From Paraburkholderia sp. BCC1885 (GTDB taxonomy: Bacteria > Pseudomonadota > Gammaproteobacteria > Burkholderiales > Burkholderiaceae): a stretch of DNA of 64,000 bases. The notes under the pieces were generated by a model. It was given only the letters and a program-made list of their open reading frames with translations. It had not been told where the DNA came from and made no database searches. Positions 54,001-61,595 of the stretch are shown here, one piece after another (within the stretch, counting starts at the first letter, position 1; the number at the start of each line of letters is the position of its first letter). Location of the stretch: the NCBI RefSeq assembly GCF_900996235.1, contig NZ_CAAJGM010000219.1, forward strand, positions 62,001 to 126,000. Direction: 5' to 3'. The translations under genes were made by a program, and so were the position numbers.

Positions 54001-55141
54001 GCGCTTCGGTGCGCAGCAGCTTTTCGCCGGGCGCGAATTCGCCGTCGAACCACTTCAGTTCGAAACGGGCCACCTCGATGTCATGGATCTTGCCCATGTT
54101 GTGGTCAAGCCGCGTGACTTCGAGCCAGTTGCCTTCCGGATCGACCATGCGCCACCAGGCGAGATTATCCAGCGCCGTGCCCCACAGCACGGCCTTCTTG
54201 CCGCCTGCGTTCATGGCGACATTGCCGCCGATGCAGGAAGCGTCGAGCGAGGTCGGATCCACCGCAAACACGAAACCCGCCTGCTCGGCAGCTTCCGTTA
54301 CGCGACGCGTGACGACGCCCGCGCCCGAGAAAATGGTCGCGACCTTGTTCGGCACACCCGGCAGGTCGGTCATTTCGACCGCGCCGAGCTGTTCGAGCTT
54401 TTCGGTGTTGATGACGGCCGAGAACGGCGTGAGCGGCACCGCGCCGCCCGTATAACCCGTGCCGCCGCCACGCGGAATCACCGTCAGACCGAGTTCGAAG
54501 CAGGCCTTGATCATGCCGGCGATCTCGGCTTCGGTGTCCGGCGTCAGCACGACGAACGGATATTCGACGCGCCAGTCGGTGGCGTCGGTCACATGCGACA
54601 CGCGCGACAGACCGTCGAACTTGATGTTGTCTTTCTGCGTGACGCGACCCAGCACCTTTGTAGCGCGACGGCGCAGTTCAGCGGTTTTGTCGAATTCGTT
54701 GGCGAAGTCGTCCACAGCGCGGCGCGCGGCCACCACCAGCGTCTCGACGCGGGCGGCGCGATCGACGCCGGCCTCGTCGCCGTGCGCGGTCAGGTCGGCG
54801 CGACGGCGTTTCTCAATCTCCGACAGACGATGATGCAGCGCCTCGATCAGCAGCGCGCGGCGCTTCGGATTGTCGAGCAGGTCGTCCTGCAGGTAAGGAT
54901 TGCGGCGCACCACCCAGATGTCGCCGAGCACTTCGTACAGCATGCGTGCCGAGCGGCCGGTGCGGCGTTCGGCGCGCAATTCGGCCAAGGCATTCCACGC
55001 GTCGTTGCCCAGCAGGCGGATCACGATCTCGCGGTCGGAAAACGAGGTGTAGTTATAGGGAATTTCGCGCAGGCGCGCTTCAGGGTCGGCGGCCACCGCG
55101 ACGGCGGCTCCGTGCGGGTCGAATACTTGAGGTGCGTTCAT
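51047..55141 (-). CDS. Giant FAD/iron-sulfur 2-hydroxyacid dehydrogenase-like fusion (DUF3683)
   Basis: A 1364-residue multi-domain oxidoreductase. A DUF3683 N-terminus (residues ~1-140, PEARLREIPYNYTSFSDREI) precedes a vanillyl-alcohol-oxidase-type FAD-binding domain with GLTVIPRGGGTGYTGGAVPL (about 225-250) and a D-lactate dehydrogenase-like C-terminal flavoenzyme domain. Two [4Fe-4S] ferredoxin motifs follow: C857/C860/C863/C867 and C919/C922/C925/C929. Two CCG domains, with CC at 1102-1103 and 1227-1228, complete a heterodisulfide-reductase-like unit. It therefore unites a GlcD/Dld-like module with a GlpC-like module. It should oxidise a 2-hydroxyacid and pass electrons to quinone. The substrate is not known. 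Confidence 0.88.
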   Translation of the reverse strand: MNAPQVFDPHGAAVAVAADPEARLREIPYNYTSFSDREIVIRLLGNDAWNALAELRAERRTGRSARMLYEVLGDIWVVRRNPYLQDDLLDNPKRRALLIEALHHRLSEIEKRRRADLTAHGDEAGVDRAARVETLVVAARRAVDDFANEFDKTAELRRRATKVLGRVTQKDNIKFDGLSRVSHVTDATDWRVEYPFVVLTPDTEAEIAGMIKACFELGLTVIPRGGGTGYTGGAVPLTPFSAVINTEKLEQLGAVEMTDLPGVPNKVATIFSGAGVVTRRVTEAAEQAGFVFAVDPTSLDASCIGGNVAMNAGGKKAVLWGTALDNLAWWRMVDPEGNWLEVTRLDHNMGKIHDIEVARFELKWFDGEFAPGEKLLRTEALDIKGRVFRKEGLGKDVTDKFLAGLPGIQKEGCDGLITSARWVLHKMPAHTRTVCLEFFGQARDAIPSIVEIKDYLFETSKQGGAILAGLEHLDERYLRAVGYATKSKRNAFPKMVLIGDIVGNDADAVAQATSEVVRMANGKSGEGFVAVSAEARKRFWLDRSRTAAIAKHTNAFKINEDVVIPLNRMGEYTDGIERINIELSIKNKLQLLDALEAFFKGGKLPLGKSDDANEIPSAELLEDRVQHALDLLKGVRARWEFLRDKLDLSLREAQHYMVQLGYEGLAEKFADRVDGQPGVTVFDVTQDRTVRVSWKQEVRAELRQIFSGGEFKPILEEAQAIHKQVLRGRVFVALHMHAGDGNVHTNIPVNSDNYEMLQDAHTAVARIMKLARSLDGVISGEHGIGITKLEFLTEDEIGEFRKYKQRVDPHGRFNAGKLLEGADLRNAYTPSFGLMGYESLIMQQSDIGAISESIKDCLRCGKCKPVCATHVPRANLLYSPRNKILATSLLVEAFLYEEQTRRGVSIKHWDEFNDVADHCTVCHKCVTPCPVKIDFGDVTMNMRNLLRKMGKKKFNAGNAAGMFFLNATNPQTINLARTAMMGVGYKAQRLGNDVLKKFAKKQTAHPPATVGKPKAVEQVIHFMNKKMPGNLPKKTARALLDIEDNKIVPIIRNPKTTTADTEAVFYFPGCGSERLFSQVGLATQAMLWEAGVQTVLPPGYLCCGYPQRGSGQFDKAEKIVTDNRVLFHRVANTLNYLDIKTVVVSCGTCYDQLAGYEFEKIFPGCRIIDIHEFLLEKGMKLDGVNGMRYMYHDPCHTPIKTMDPVKLVNQLMGSEKDGYKIEKNDRCCGESGTLAVTRPDISTQVRFRKEEEIRKGAAKLRGIPLVAEAGANGINPANASAGAAGAPDGSVLKAGDGPTPNGATEIKILTSCPSCLQGLSRYNEDANIEADYIVVEMARHVLGEDWMADYVQRANNGGIERVLV

Positions 55142-55662
55142 GTTTGGACGACTCGGTAGGTCAGTTAAGCGCGCTCACTAATCGACGAAGTTGCGTGACG
55201 ATGAAGAGGCGCTGGCTGACGGTGCGCGTGGGGCGCAATTCTGGAAATCTTCTAGTGGGGCGAAGCACCTGCCGGCGGACAATCCACGCCGGCCGCTTCG
55301 CGGCGCTCAGATGCAGCTACACGATCGTGCGCAACACACGTGCCGCTGCGCCGCGGGGCGAGACTCACGCGGTGTGGGCATCAAATGGGCGATCTGAGGC
55401 TGCCAGTGCATCTTCCGATCCTTGTTCCAAAATCGGATTCTACCGCATGATCTGTGCACGCGTTGACGCCGGGAACGCCTCAAAACAGGCCTTTGTCGAG
55501 GCGAACGGCGAAAGATGTTTCATCTGGTGAGTCCAGAATTCTTCGACCGGCCGGTCGGGCGGGGCCCGTTACACACGCTGGCCGAACGGTAGAGTCCAGC
55601 GAGCGGGGCGTTGGCGCTATCATTGTCCTTTCCCGTCTCACATAGCGCACCGCGCCACCCGC
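55142..55662. other. 521-bp spacer between the DUF3683 gene and ilvA
   Basis: The genes are divergent, so the stretch must hold the promoters of both. I found no tRNA and no supported small gene; short frames here have no recognisable features. A perfect palindrome CGACCGGCCGGTCG lies at 55544-55557, about 106 bp upstream of ilvA. Confidence 0.6.
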
Positions 55663-57186
55663 ATGGCTTCCCACGACTATTTGAAGAAAACCCTGACCGC
55701 GCGCGTCTACGACGTGGCCCGCGAGACCGAGCTCGAGCATGCGCCGAATCTGTCGGCACGGCTGCGCAATCCGATTTACCTGAAGCGCGAGGACAACCAG
55801 CCGGTGTTCTCGTTCAAGGTGCGTGGCGCGTACAACAAGATGGCGCATATTCCCGCCGAGGCGCTGCAACGCGGCGTGATTACGGCCTCGGCGGGCAATC
55901 ACGCGCAGGGCGTGGCGCTGTCGGCCGCGCGCATGGGCGTGAAGGCGATCATCGTGGTGCCGGTGACGACGCCGCAGGTGAAAGTCGACGCGGTGCGCGC
56001 GCACGGCGGCCCGACGGTGCAGGTCGTGCAATCAGGCGAATCGTATAGCGACGCCTATGCGCACGCCCTCAAGCTGCAGGAAGAGCACAACCTGACCTTC
56101 GTGCATCCGTTCGACGATCCCTACGTGATTGCCGGCCAGGGCACGGTCGCCATGGAAATTCTGAGCCAGCATCAGGGGCCGATTCACGCGATCTTCGTGC
56201 CGATCGGCGGTGGCGGCCTCGCCGCCGGAGTTGCCGCTTACGTCAAGGCGGTGCGTCCGGAGATCAAGGTGATCGGGGTGCAGACCGACGATTCCTGCGC
56301 GATGGCGCAGTCCCTGAAGGCGGGCGAACGGGTCACGCTGAACGAAGTGGGCCTCTTCTCCGACGGCACGGCCGTCAAGCTGGTGGGCGAGGAAACCTTC
56401 CGCCTGTGCCGCGAATATCTCGACGACGTGCTGATCGTCAACACCGACGCCCTGTGCGCGGCGATCAAGGACGTGTTCCAGGACACCCGCAGCGTGCTGG
56501 AGCCGGCGGGCTCGCTGGCGGTGGCGGGCGCCAAGCAGTACGCCGAACGCGAGGGCATCGAGAACCAGACGCTGATCGCGGTCACCTCCGGCGCCAACAT
56601 GAATTTCGACCGCATGCGTTTCGTGGCCGAGCGCGCCGAAGTGGGCGAATCGCGCGAGGCGGTGTTCGCGGTGACCATCCCCGAGGAGCGCGGCAGTTTC
56701 AAACGCTTTTGCGAACTGGTCGGCACTCGCAGCGTCACCGAGTTCAACTACCGGATCGCGGATGCGAACTCCGCGCATATCTTCGTGGGCGTGCAGATCC
56801 GCAATCGCAACGAATCGGCTGAAATTGCGGGGATTTTCGAGGCGCACGGCTTTGCCACCGTGGATCTGACCGGCGACGAACTCTCCAAGCAGCACATCCG
56901 TTACATGGTGGGCGGCCGCTCGCCGCTCGCGCGCGACGAACGCCTGTTTCGCTTCGAATTCCCGGAACGGCCGGGCGCGCTGATGAAGTTTTTGTCGTCG
57001 ATGGCGCCAAACTGGAATATCAGCCTGTTCCATTACCGGAACCAGGGCGCGGATTACAGCTCGATCCTCGTGGGCATCCAGGTGCCCAGCACGGAGAACG
57101 ACTCGTTCGTCCGCTTCCTTGCCACGCTCGGCTATCCGCATTGGGAAGAGACGGTGAACCCCGTGTACCGGCTGTTCCTCGCCTAA
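55663..57186 (+). CDS. ilvA: Threonine ammonia-lyase, biosynthetic
   Basis: A 507-residue PLP enzyme that deaminates threonine to 2-oxobutanoate, the first committed step to isoleucine. The PLP lysine is K52 in SFKVRGAYNKM. The glycine-rich phosphate loop is in VPIGGGGLAAGVAAYV. The C-terminal third has two ACT-like regulatory domains (about 340-420 and 430-507), including RFEFPERPGALMKFL, the site of isoleucine inhibition in the biosynthetic type. It is divergent from the DUF3683 gene and precedes the 5'-nucleotidase by 19 bp. Confidence 0.95.
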   Translation: MASHDYLKKTLTARVYDVARETELEHAPNLSARLRNPIYLKREDNQPVFSFKVRGAYNKMAHIPAEALQRGVITASAGNHAQGVALSAARMGVKAIIVVPVTTPQVKVDAVRAHGGPTVQVVQSGESYSDAYAHALKLQEEHNLTFVHPFDDPYVIAGQGTVAMEILSQHQGPIHAIFVPIGGGGLAAGVAAYVKAVRPEIKVIGVQTDDSCAMAQSLKAGERVTLNEVGLFSDGTAVKLVGEETFRLCREYLDDVLIVNTDALCAAIKDVFQDTRSVLEPAGSLAVAGAKQYAEREGIENQTLIAVTSGANMNFDRMRFVAERAEVGESREAVFAVTIPEERGSFKRFCELVGTRSVTEFNYRIADANSAHIFVGVQIRNRNESAEIAGIFEAHGFATVDLTGDELSKQHIRYMVGGRSPLARDERLFRFEFPERPGALMKFLSSMAPNWNISLFHYRNQGADYSSILVGIQVPSTENDSFVRFLATLGYPHWEETVNPVYRLFLA

Positions 57187-57205
57187 GCCCGCGGGACGCG
57201 CAGCC

Positions 57206-58108
57206 ATGGCATTGACGCTTCAGGACAAACTGGTGGTGGCGATTTCGTCGCGCGCGCTGTTCGACTTCGAGGAAGAGAACCGCGTCTACGAGGAAGGCGA
57301 CCTGCACGGCTACGAAATGCTGCAGCGCGAGCGTCTCGGTGTGCCCGCCAAACCCGGCGTGGCGTTTCCGCTGATTCGCAAGCTGCTGGCGCTGAACGCG
57401 GGCGCGCATCGTGTCGAAGTGGTGATCTTGTCGCGCAGCGATCCGATCAGCGGACTGCGCGCGTTCCATTCGTGCCGCGAGCACGGCCTCGCCATCGAGC
57501 GCGGCGTGTTCACGCGCGGACGTGCGCCGTTCGGCTATCTGAAGCCGCTGAATGCGTCGCTGTTTTTGTCGGCCAATCAGGAAGACGTGCGCGACGCGTT
57601 GTCCGCCGGCTTCCCGGCTGCACGCGTGTTGCCGGAATCGGCGAAAATGGCGAGTAAATATCCGGACGAGATCCGCATTGCTTTCGACGGCGACGCCGTG
57701 CTGTTCTCCGACGAAGCCGAACAGGTATTTCAGAAGGACGGATTGAAGGCTTTTGTGGGCCATGAAATCCACAACAAGGATCTGCCGCTGGCCGACGGCC
57801 CGCTCAAGCCGTTGCTGGAGGCGCTGCACCGGTTGCAGAACGCGGCGGACCAGGCCGCGCCAATGCACATTCGCACGGCACTGGTGACAGCGCGTTCGGC
57901 GCCGGCACACGAACGCGCGATCCGCACCTTGATGGCGTGGAACATCGAAATCGACGAAGCGATGTTCCTCGGTGGGCTCGACAAGAGCGCGTTTTTGCGC
58001 GAGTTCGAGCCGGACTTTTTCTTCGACGATCAAATTGGCCACTGCGAATCGGCCCGCGTCGTGACGGCGACGGGGCACGTGCTGAGTGGCATCGTGAACG
58101 CATCATGA
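57206..58108 (+). CDS. Cytosolic 5'-nucleotidase family protein
   Basis: A 300-residue protein of the bacterial 5'-nucleotidase family (DUF-type 5-nucleotidase), with LVVAISSRALFDFEEENRVYEEGDLHGYEMLQ and the C-terminal FLGGLDKSAFLREFEPDFFFDDQIGHCESA, where the FDDQ element fits HAD-like nucleotidases. It has no signal peptide. It removes phosphate from nucleoside monophosphates by family analogy. Its stop overlaps the queF ATG (58105-58108), so translation is coupled. Confidence 0.85.
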   Translation: MALTLQDKLVVAISSRALFDFEEENRVYEEGDLHGYEMLQRERLGVPAKPGVAFPLIRKLLALNAGAHRVEVVILSRSDPISGLRAFHSCREHGLAIERGVFTRGRAPFGYLKPLNASLFLSANQEDVRDALSAGFPAARVLPESAKMASKYPDEIRIAFDGDAVLFSDEAEQVFQKDGLKAFVGHEIHNKDLPLADGPLKPLLEALHRLQNAADQAAPMHIRTALVTARSAPAHERAIRTLMAWNIEIDEAMFLGGLDKSAFLREFEPDFFFDDQIGHCESARVVTATGHVLSGIVNAS

Positions 58109-58929
58109 CACCTGAACAATCCCCGCTTGGCAAACCTGCCGCCTACACCGAACAGTACGACGCGACGCTGCTCTTCCCGATCGCGCGCAAGGCCGCGCGC
58201 GAGGCGATCGGCATTGGCGCGCAGTTGCCGTTTTTCGGCACGGACATCTGGAATGCTTACGAACTGTCCTGGCTGAACACGCGCGGCAAACCGCAAATCG
58301 CCGTAGCGACGTTTTACGTGCCGGCGGATGCGCCGAATATCGTCGAATCGAAGTCGTTCAAGCTGTATCTCGGGTCGTTTGCGCAGACTGCTTTTGAGTC
58401 TTTTGAGGCAGTGCGCGACACGATCAAAAAGGACGTTTCGGCGGCCTGCGGCGCTACGGTTTCAGTACATCTGACCGGACCGATGGATTTCGGCAAACTG
58501 GCGCTCGAGGAATTCGAAGGGACATCTTTGGACCGGCTCGATCTGGATACGGATGTTTATCATCCGGATTCGTCGTTGCTCAAGGCGGCGCTTGAGGAGT
58601 CTCCGGTTGAGGAAACGGTGTTTTCCAATCTGCTTAAATCGAATTGTCCGGTGACCGGACAGCCGGATTGGGGCAGCGTGCAGATTCACTACGTTGGGCC
58701 GCAGATCGATCATGCGGGGTTGTTGCGATATATCGTTTCTTATCGCAATCACACGGGGTTTCATGAGCAGTGCGTCGAGCGCATTTTTGTTGATATTTTG
58801 CGGGTTTGCAAGCCTCTCAAGCTGGCTGTTTATGCGCGTTATACGCGGCGCGGCGGACTGGATATCAATCCATTCCGGACGAATTTTAATTTGCCTATGC
58901 CGGATAATTTGAGGACTGCTCGGCAATAA
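58105..58929 (+). CDS. queF: NADPH-dependent 7-cyano-7-deazaguanine reductase
   Basis: A 274-residue QueF reducing preQ0 to preQ1 in queuosine synthesis. The signature ESKSFKLYL is at 81-89, and the catalytic pair is C181 and D188 (same spacing as in E. coli). It is the longer, two-domain type. The ATG overlaps the stop of the 5'-nucleotidase gene. The last 500 bases use many T-ending codons, unlike the first part and unlike neighbouring genes. A repeat element lies immediately downstream. Confidence 0.95.
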   Translation: MTPEQSPLGKPAAYTEQYDATLLFPIARKAAREAIGIGAQLPFFGTDIWNAYELSWLNTRGKPQIAVATFYVPADAPNIVESKSFKLYLGSFAQTAFESFEAVRDTIKKDVSAACGATVSVHLTGPMDFGKLALEEFEGTSLDRLDLDTDVYHPDSSLLKAALEESPVEETVFSNLLKSNCPVTGQPDWGSVQIHYVGPQIDHAGLLRYIVSYRNHTGFHEQCVERIFVDILRVCKPLKLAVYARYTRRGGLDINPFRTNFNLPMPDNLRTARQ

Positions 58930-58930
58930 G

Positions 58931-59645
58931 GGGGTTGTTTTTGGGTTTGTGTTTGCCTTGCGGCGGGGTTGGTGGTTGTTCTGGCTTTTGTTGGCCTTTC
59001 CTTGCAGTCTTAGTGGTCTATTAGCGATGCCCCTGTGCGGGGCGGCACTTACTTTCTTTGCCGCCGCAAAGAAAGTAAGCAAAGAAAGCGGGCTTTCAAC
59101 CGCTAGCTTGTAGGTGTCCACCACTTACGCGATCCCGAAGTGGTCCGAGACGAGACCGCCCCTCGCATTTCCATCGTTTGTGACAAAGGACTCATCCACC
59201 CCACTCCGCACTGCGTGCGTCGCGGAGGGGGATGCTTGGGACGGCGGTGGGCGGTGGGCGGTGGACGGTGGGTTAGGCGCGCTATTGGGCAACCAGGACA
59301 GACTTCCCCAAAAACCTTAGTTATCCTTTAGAACGGATAGTAGGCGTTGTGCCTTCCGGCGGAGCGCGCAGCGCAACGCTGGAGCGGATGAGCCCTGTGT
59401 CATTAGGAGGTGGCTGTGCGAGAGAACACCTCGTCTTGGGCCGTTCCCGGTTGCAGACCGGGATGGCTCACTACGGGCTAGCGGTGTGAGCCCGCTTTCT
59501 TTGCTTACTTTCTTTGCGGCGGCAAAGAAAGTAAGTGCCGCCCCGCACAGGGGCATCGCTAATAGACCACTAACACGGCAAGGAAAGGCCAACAAAACCA
59601 GAACAACCACCAAAGCGCCGCGCAAGGCAAAAACCCCCAAAAAAA
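58931..59645. repeat. Head-to-head inverted pair of a dispersed ~300-bp repeat
   Basis: The left arm, 58931 to about 59230, and the right arm, about 59350 to 59645, are inverted copies. Best matching parts are the queF-proximal 180 bp and their counterpart at 59470-59645; inner parts are more diverged. The arms each hold one strong hairpin: CTTACTTTCTTTGC/GCAAAGAAAGTAAG at 59048-59079 and 59504-59535. A second, GCCCCTGTGCGGGGC, lies alongside. The spacer of about 115 bp is rich in GGCGGTG repeats. I recall this hairpin sequence as abundant in Burkholderia genomes, but no search was done. No gene is supported in the 718-bp interval. Confidence 0.8.
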
Positions 59646-59647
59646 CC

Positions 59648-60034
59648 TCACCCGACAGGCGCCTTATAAGCCACACAATCAACCTCAACCTTACAATCAA
59701 TCACCATGCTAGAAACCACACACGCCCGCGCCGGCGGATTCTCGCCAAAATATTCCCGAAACACCTTGTTGAACGAAGCAAAATCCCGCGGATCATCGAG
59801 CCAAACTCCACACCGAACCACATGCTCGGCGCCATAGCCAGCCTCTTTGAGAATAGCGAACACATTCTGAATCGCCTTATGCGACTGCGCGACGATGCCG
59901 CCGTCGATTACTTCGCCATTCTCCATCGGCGTCTGTCCGGACACGAACAGCCAGCCATCCGCTTCAACCGCACGCGCGAACGGCATATGTTGTCCGCCAG
60001 TCCCTTTACCGCCTTCCACACCATATCGCTTCAT
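59648..60034 (-). CDS. RidA-family enamine/imine deaminase
   Basis: A 128-residue RidA/YjgF protein that hydrolyses reactive enamine or imine intermediates from PLP-dependent dehydratases. The catalytic arginine is R103 in PARACVVSSM, and E117 follows in the VEVDCVAY strand. I chose MKRYGVEGGKG with AGGAG eight bases upstream; a frame extending to a GTG three codons earlier is too near that site. It stands alone before the D-amino-acid genes, with 76 bp between it and the D-aminoacylase, so it is probably cotranscribed. Confidence 0.9.
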   Translation of the reverse strand: MKRYGVEGGKGTGGQHMPFARAVEADGWLFVSGQTPMENGEVIDGGIVAQSHKAIQNVFAILKEAGYGAEHVVRCGVWLDDPRDFASFNKVFREYFGENPPARACVVSSMVIDCKVEVDCVAYKAPVG

Positions 60035-60110
60035 CGCAAACACTCCTTATAAAATCCAGCGGCACGCAAAATCAAGGAACAACAGCGCATCGCCTTCAAT
60101 AAATAAAAAC

Positions 60111-61592
60111 TCAAAACCCGCCCTGCGCATCCACCTTCGAAGCCGCGCCTCGCGCCACGAAATGTCCTGCCCGCTCGCCGGTAAGTTGCCCATCCCGATA
60201 CGACAACACACCGTTCACCCACACCGCGTCAATCCCGTCCGCCTGCTGCTGGGGCTTCTCAAATGTCGCCGCATCTCGCACGCGCGCCGGGTCGAACAGC
60301 ACCAGATCCGCGTGATAGCCGACGCGCACTTCGCCGCGCTGCGTCAAGCCGAAGCGCCGCGCCGACAGGCTCGTCATCTTGCGCACCGCGTCCTCCAGCG
60401 GCAGCAAGCCCGCGTCGCGTGCGTAATGCCCCAGCACGCGCGGAAACGCGCCCCACAGACGCGGATGCGGCAACGGGTCGCCCGGCAAGCCGTCGGAGCC
60501 CACCATCGACGCCGGATGCGACAGGATGCGCCGCACGTCGTCCTCCGACATGTTATGATACACCGCGCCCGCCGGCTGCAGGCGCTTGCCGGCCTCCTGC
60601 TGCGTCACGCCCCACTCGGCGGCAATTTCCTTGACCAGCTTGCCGGCCATTTCCGGATGCGGCTCCGACCATGTAATCGTGATGTCAATGTCGCCCGTCA
60701 CCTGCTTCACATCGAGCGTCGACGAACTGCGGTTATACGGATAGCAGTCGCAGCCGACCGGTTGCATGCGCCGCGCGCCGTCCAGCGACTTCAGCACCTC
60801 GGCGCTGCGTCCCCAGTTCGACGGCCCCGCGCACTTCAGATGCGAAATCACCACCGGCACCCGCGCGTGACGGCCGACCCGGTACGCCTCGTCCATCGCG
60901 TCGAGAATCGCGTCAAACTCGGTGCGCATGTGCGTCGTGTAGAGCGCGCCGGCTGCAGCCAGCGGTTCCGCAAGCGCCATGACCTCTTCCGTCGGCGCGG
61001 CAAACGCGGAACCATAGGCGAGACCCGAACTCAGTCCCAGTGCGCCGAGTTGCAGCGCCTCTTCGAGCTGCGCGCGCATGCCTTCGATTTCCTGCGCGCT
61101 CGCCGCGCGGTCGAGCCGGTCCATGTGATTGTTGCGCAGCGCCGTATGGCCGATCAGCGCACCGACGTTCACCGCCGGGCGCGCCGCGTTCACCGCGTCC
61201 ACGTAGGCGGCGAAGGTCGGATAGCTGAACGCGTCGCGCTCGCCGAGCAGGTTCATCGGGTCCGGCGGATCGCCCTTCAACACCACCGGCGACGCACTGA
61301 TGCCGCAGTTGCCGACGATCACCGTCGTCACCCCCTGGCTGATCTTCGGCAGCATCTGCGGCGCGCGGATCACGTGGGTGTCGTCGTGCGTGTGGACGTC
61401 GATAAAGCCCGGCGCCAGCGCCCGCCCGTTCGCCTCGATGATCTCCTCGGCCAGCCAGTTCGACAGATTGCCGATCGCCACGATCTTGCCGTCGCGCACG
61501 GCCACGTCGCGTTCGACCGGTGGCGCGCCTGTCCCGTCGTACAGTTGCGCGTCGATGATCAGCGTATCCGCGGCTTCGGGATGCGAATGCAT
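60111..61592 (-). CDS. N-acyl-D-amino-acid deacylase (D-aminoacylase)
   Basis: A 493-residue amidohydrolase that releases D-amino acids from N-acyl forms. The HxH metal site is H67 and H69 in PGFIDVHTHDD; the cysteine of VGNCGISASPV is at about 96, both as in D-aminoacylase. A downstream HMRTEFDAILDAMDEA and VISHLKCAG complete the active site. The C-terminus contains a beta-sandwich (RFGLTQRGEVRVGYHADLVLFD). It overlaps or abuts the RpiR gene at 61592-61596. Confidence 0.9.
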   Translation of the reverse strand: MHSHPEAADTLIIDAQLYDGTGAPPVERDVAVRDGKIVAIGNLSNWLAEEIIEANGRALAPGFIDVHTHDDTHVIRAPQMLPKISQGVTTVIVGNCGISASPVVLKGDPPDPMNLLGERDAFSYPTFAAYVDAVNAARPAVNVGALIGHTALRNNHMDRLDRAASAQEIEGMRAQLEEALQLGALGLSSGLAYGSAFAAPTEEVMALAEPLAAAGALYTTHMRTEFDAILDAMDEAYRVGRHARVPVVISHLKCAGPSNWGRSAEVLKSLDGARRMQPVGCDCYPYNRSSSTLDVKQVTGDIDITITWSEPHPEMAGKLVKEIAAEWGVTQQEAGKRLQPAGAVYHNMSEDDVRRILSHPASMVGSDGLPGDPLPHPRLWGAFPRVLGHYARDAGLLPLEDAVRKMTSLSARRFGLTQRGEVRVGYHADLVLFDPARVRDAATFEKPQQQADGIDAVWVNGVLSYRDGQLTGERAGHFVARGAASKVDAQGGF

Positions 61593-61595
61593 GGG

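Noticed and set aside
51041..55159. 1372-residue open frame antisense to the DUF3683 oxidoreductase
   Set aside because: Composition and lack of domains show it is a shadow of the minus-strand gene.
55191..55397. Short gene between the DUF3683 gene and ilvA
   Set aside because: No homology-like features or ribosome binding site; composition like non-coding DNA.
59317..59700. Possible small protein containing LTFFAAAKKVS
   Set aside because: It is the translation of the repeat hairpin and has no other support; the same string appears from the inverted copy.
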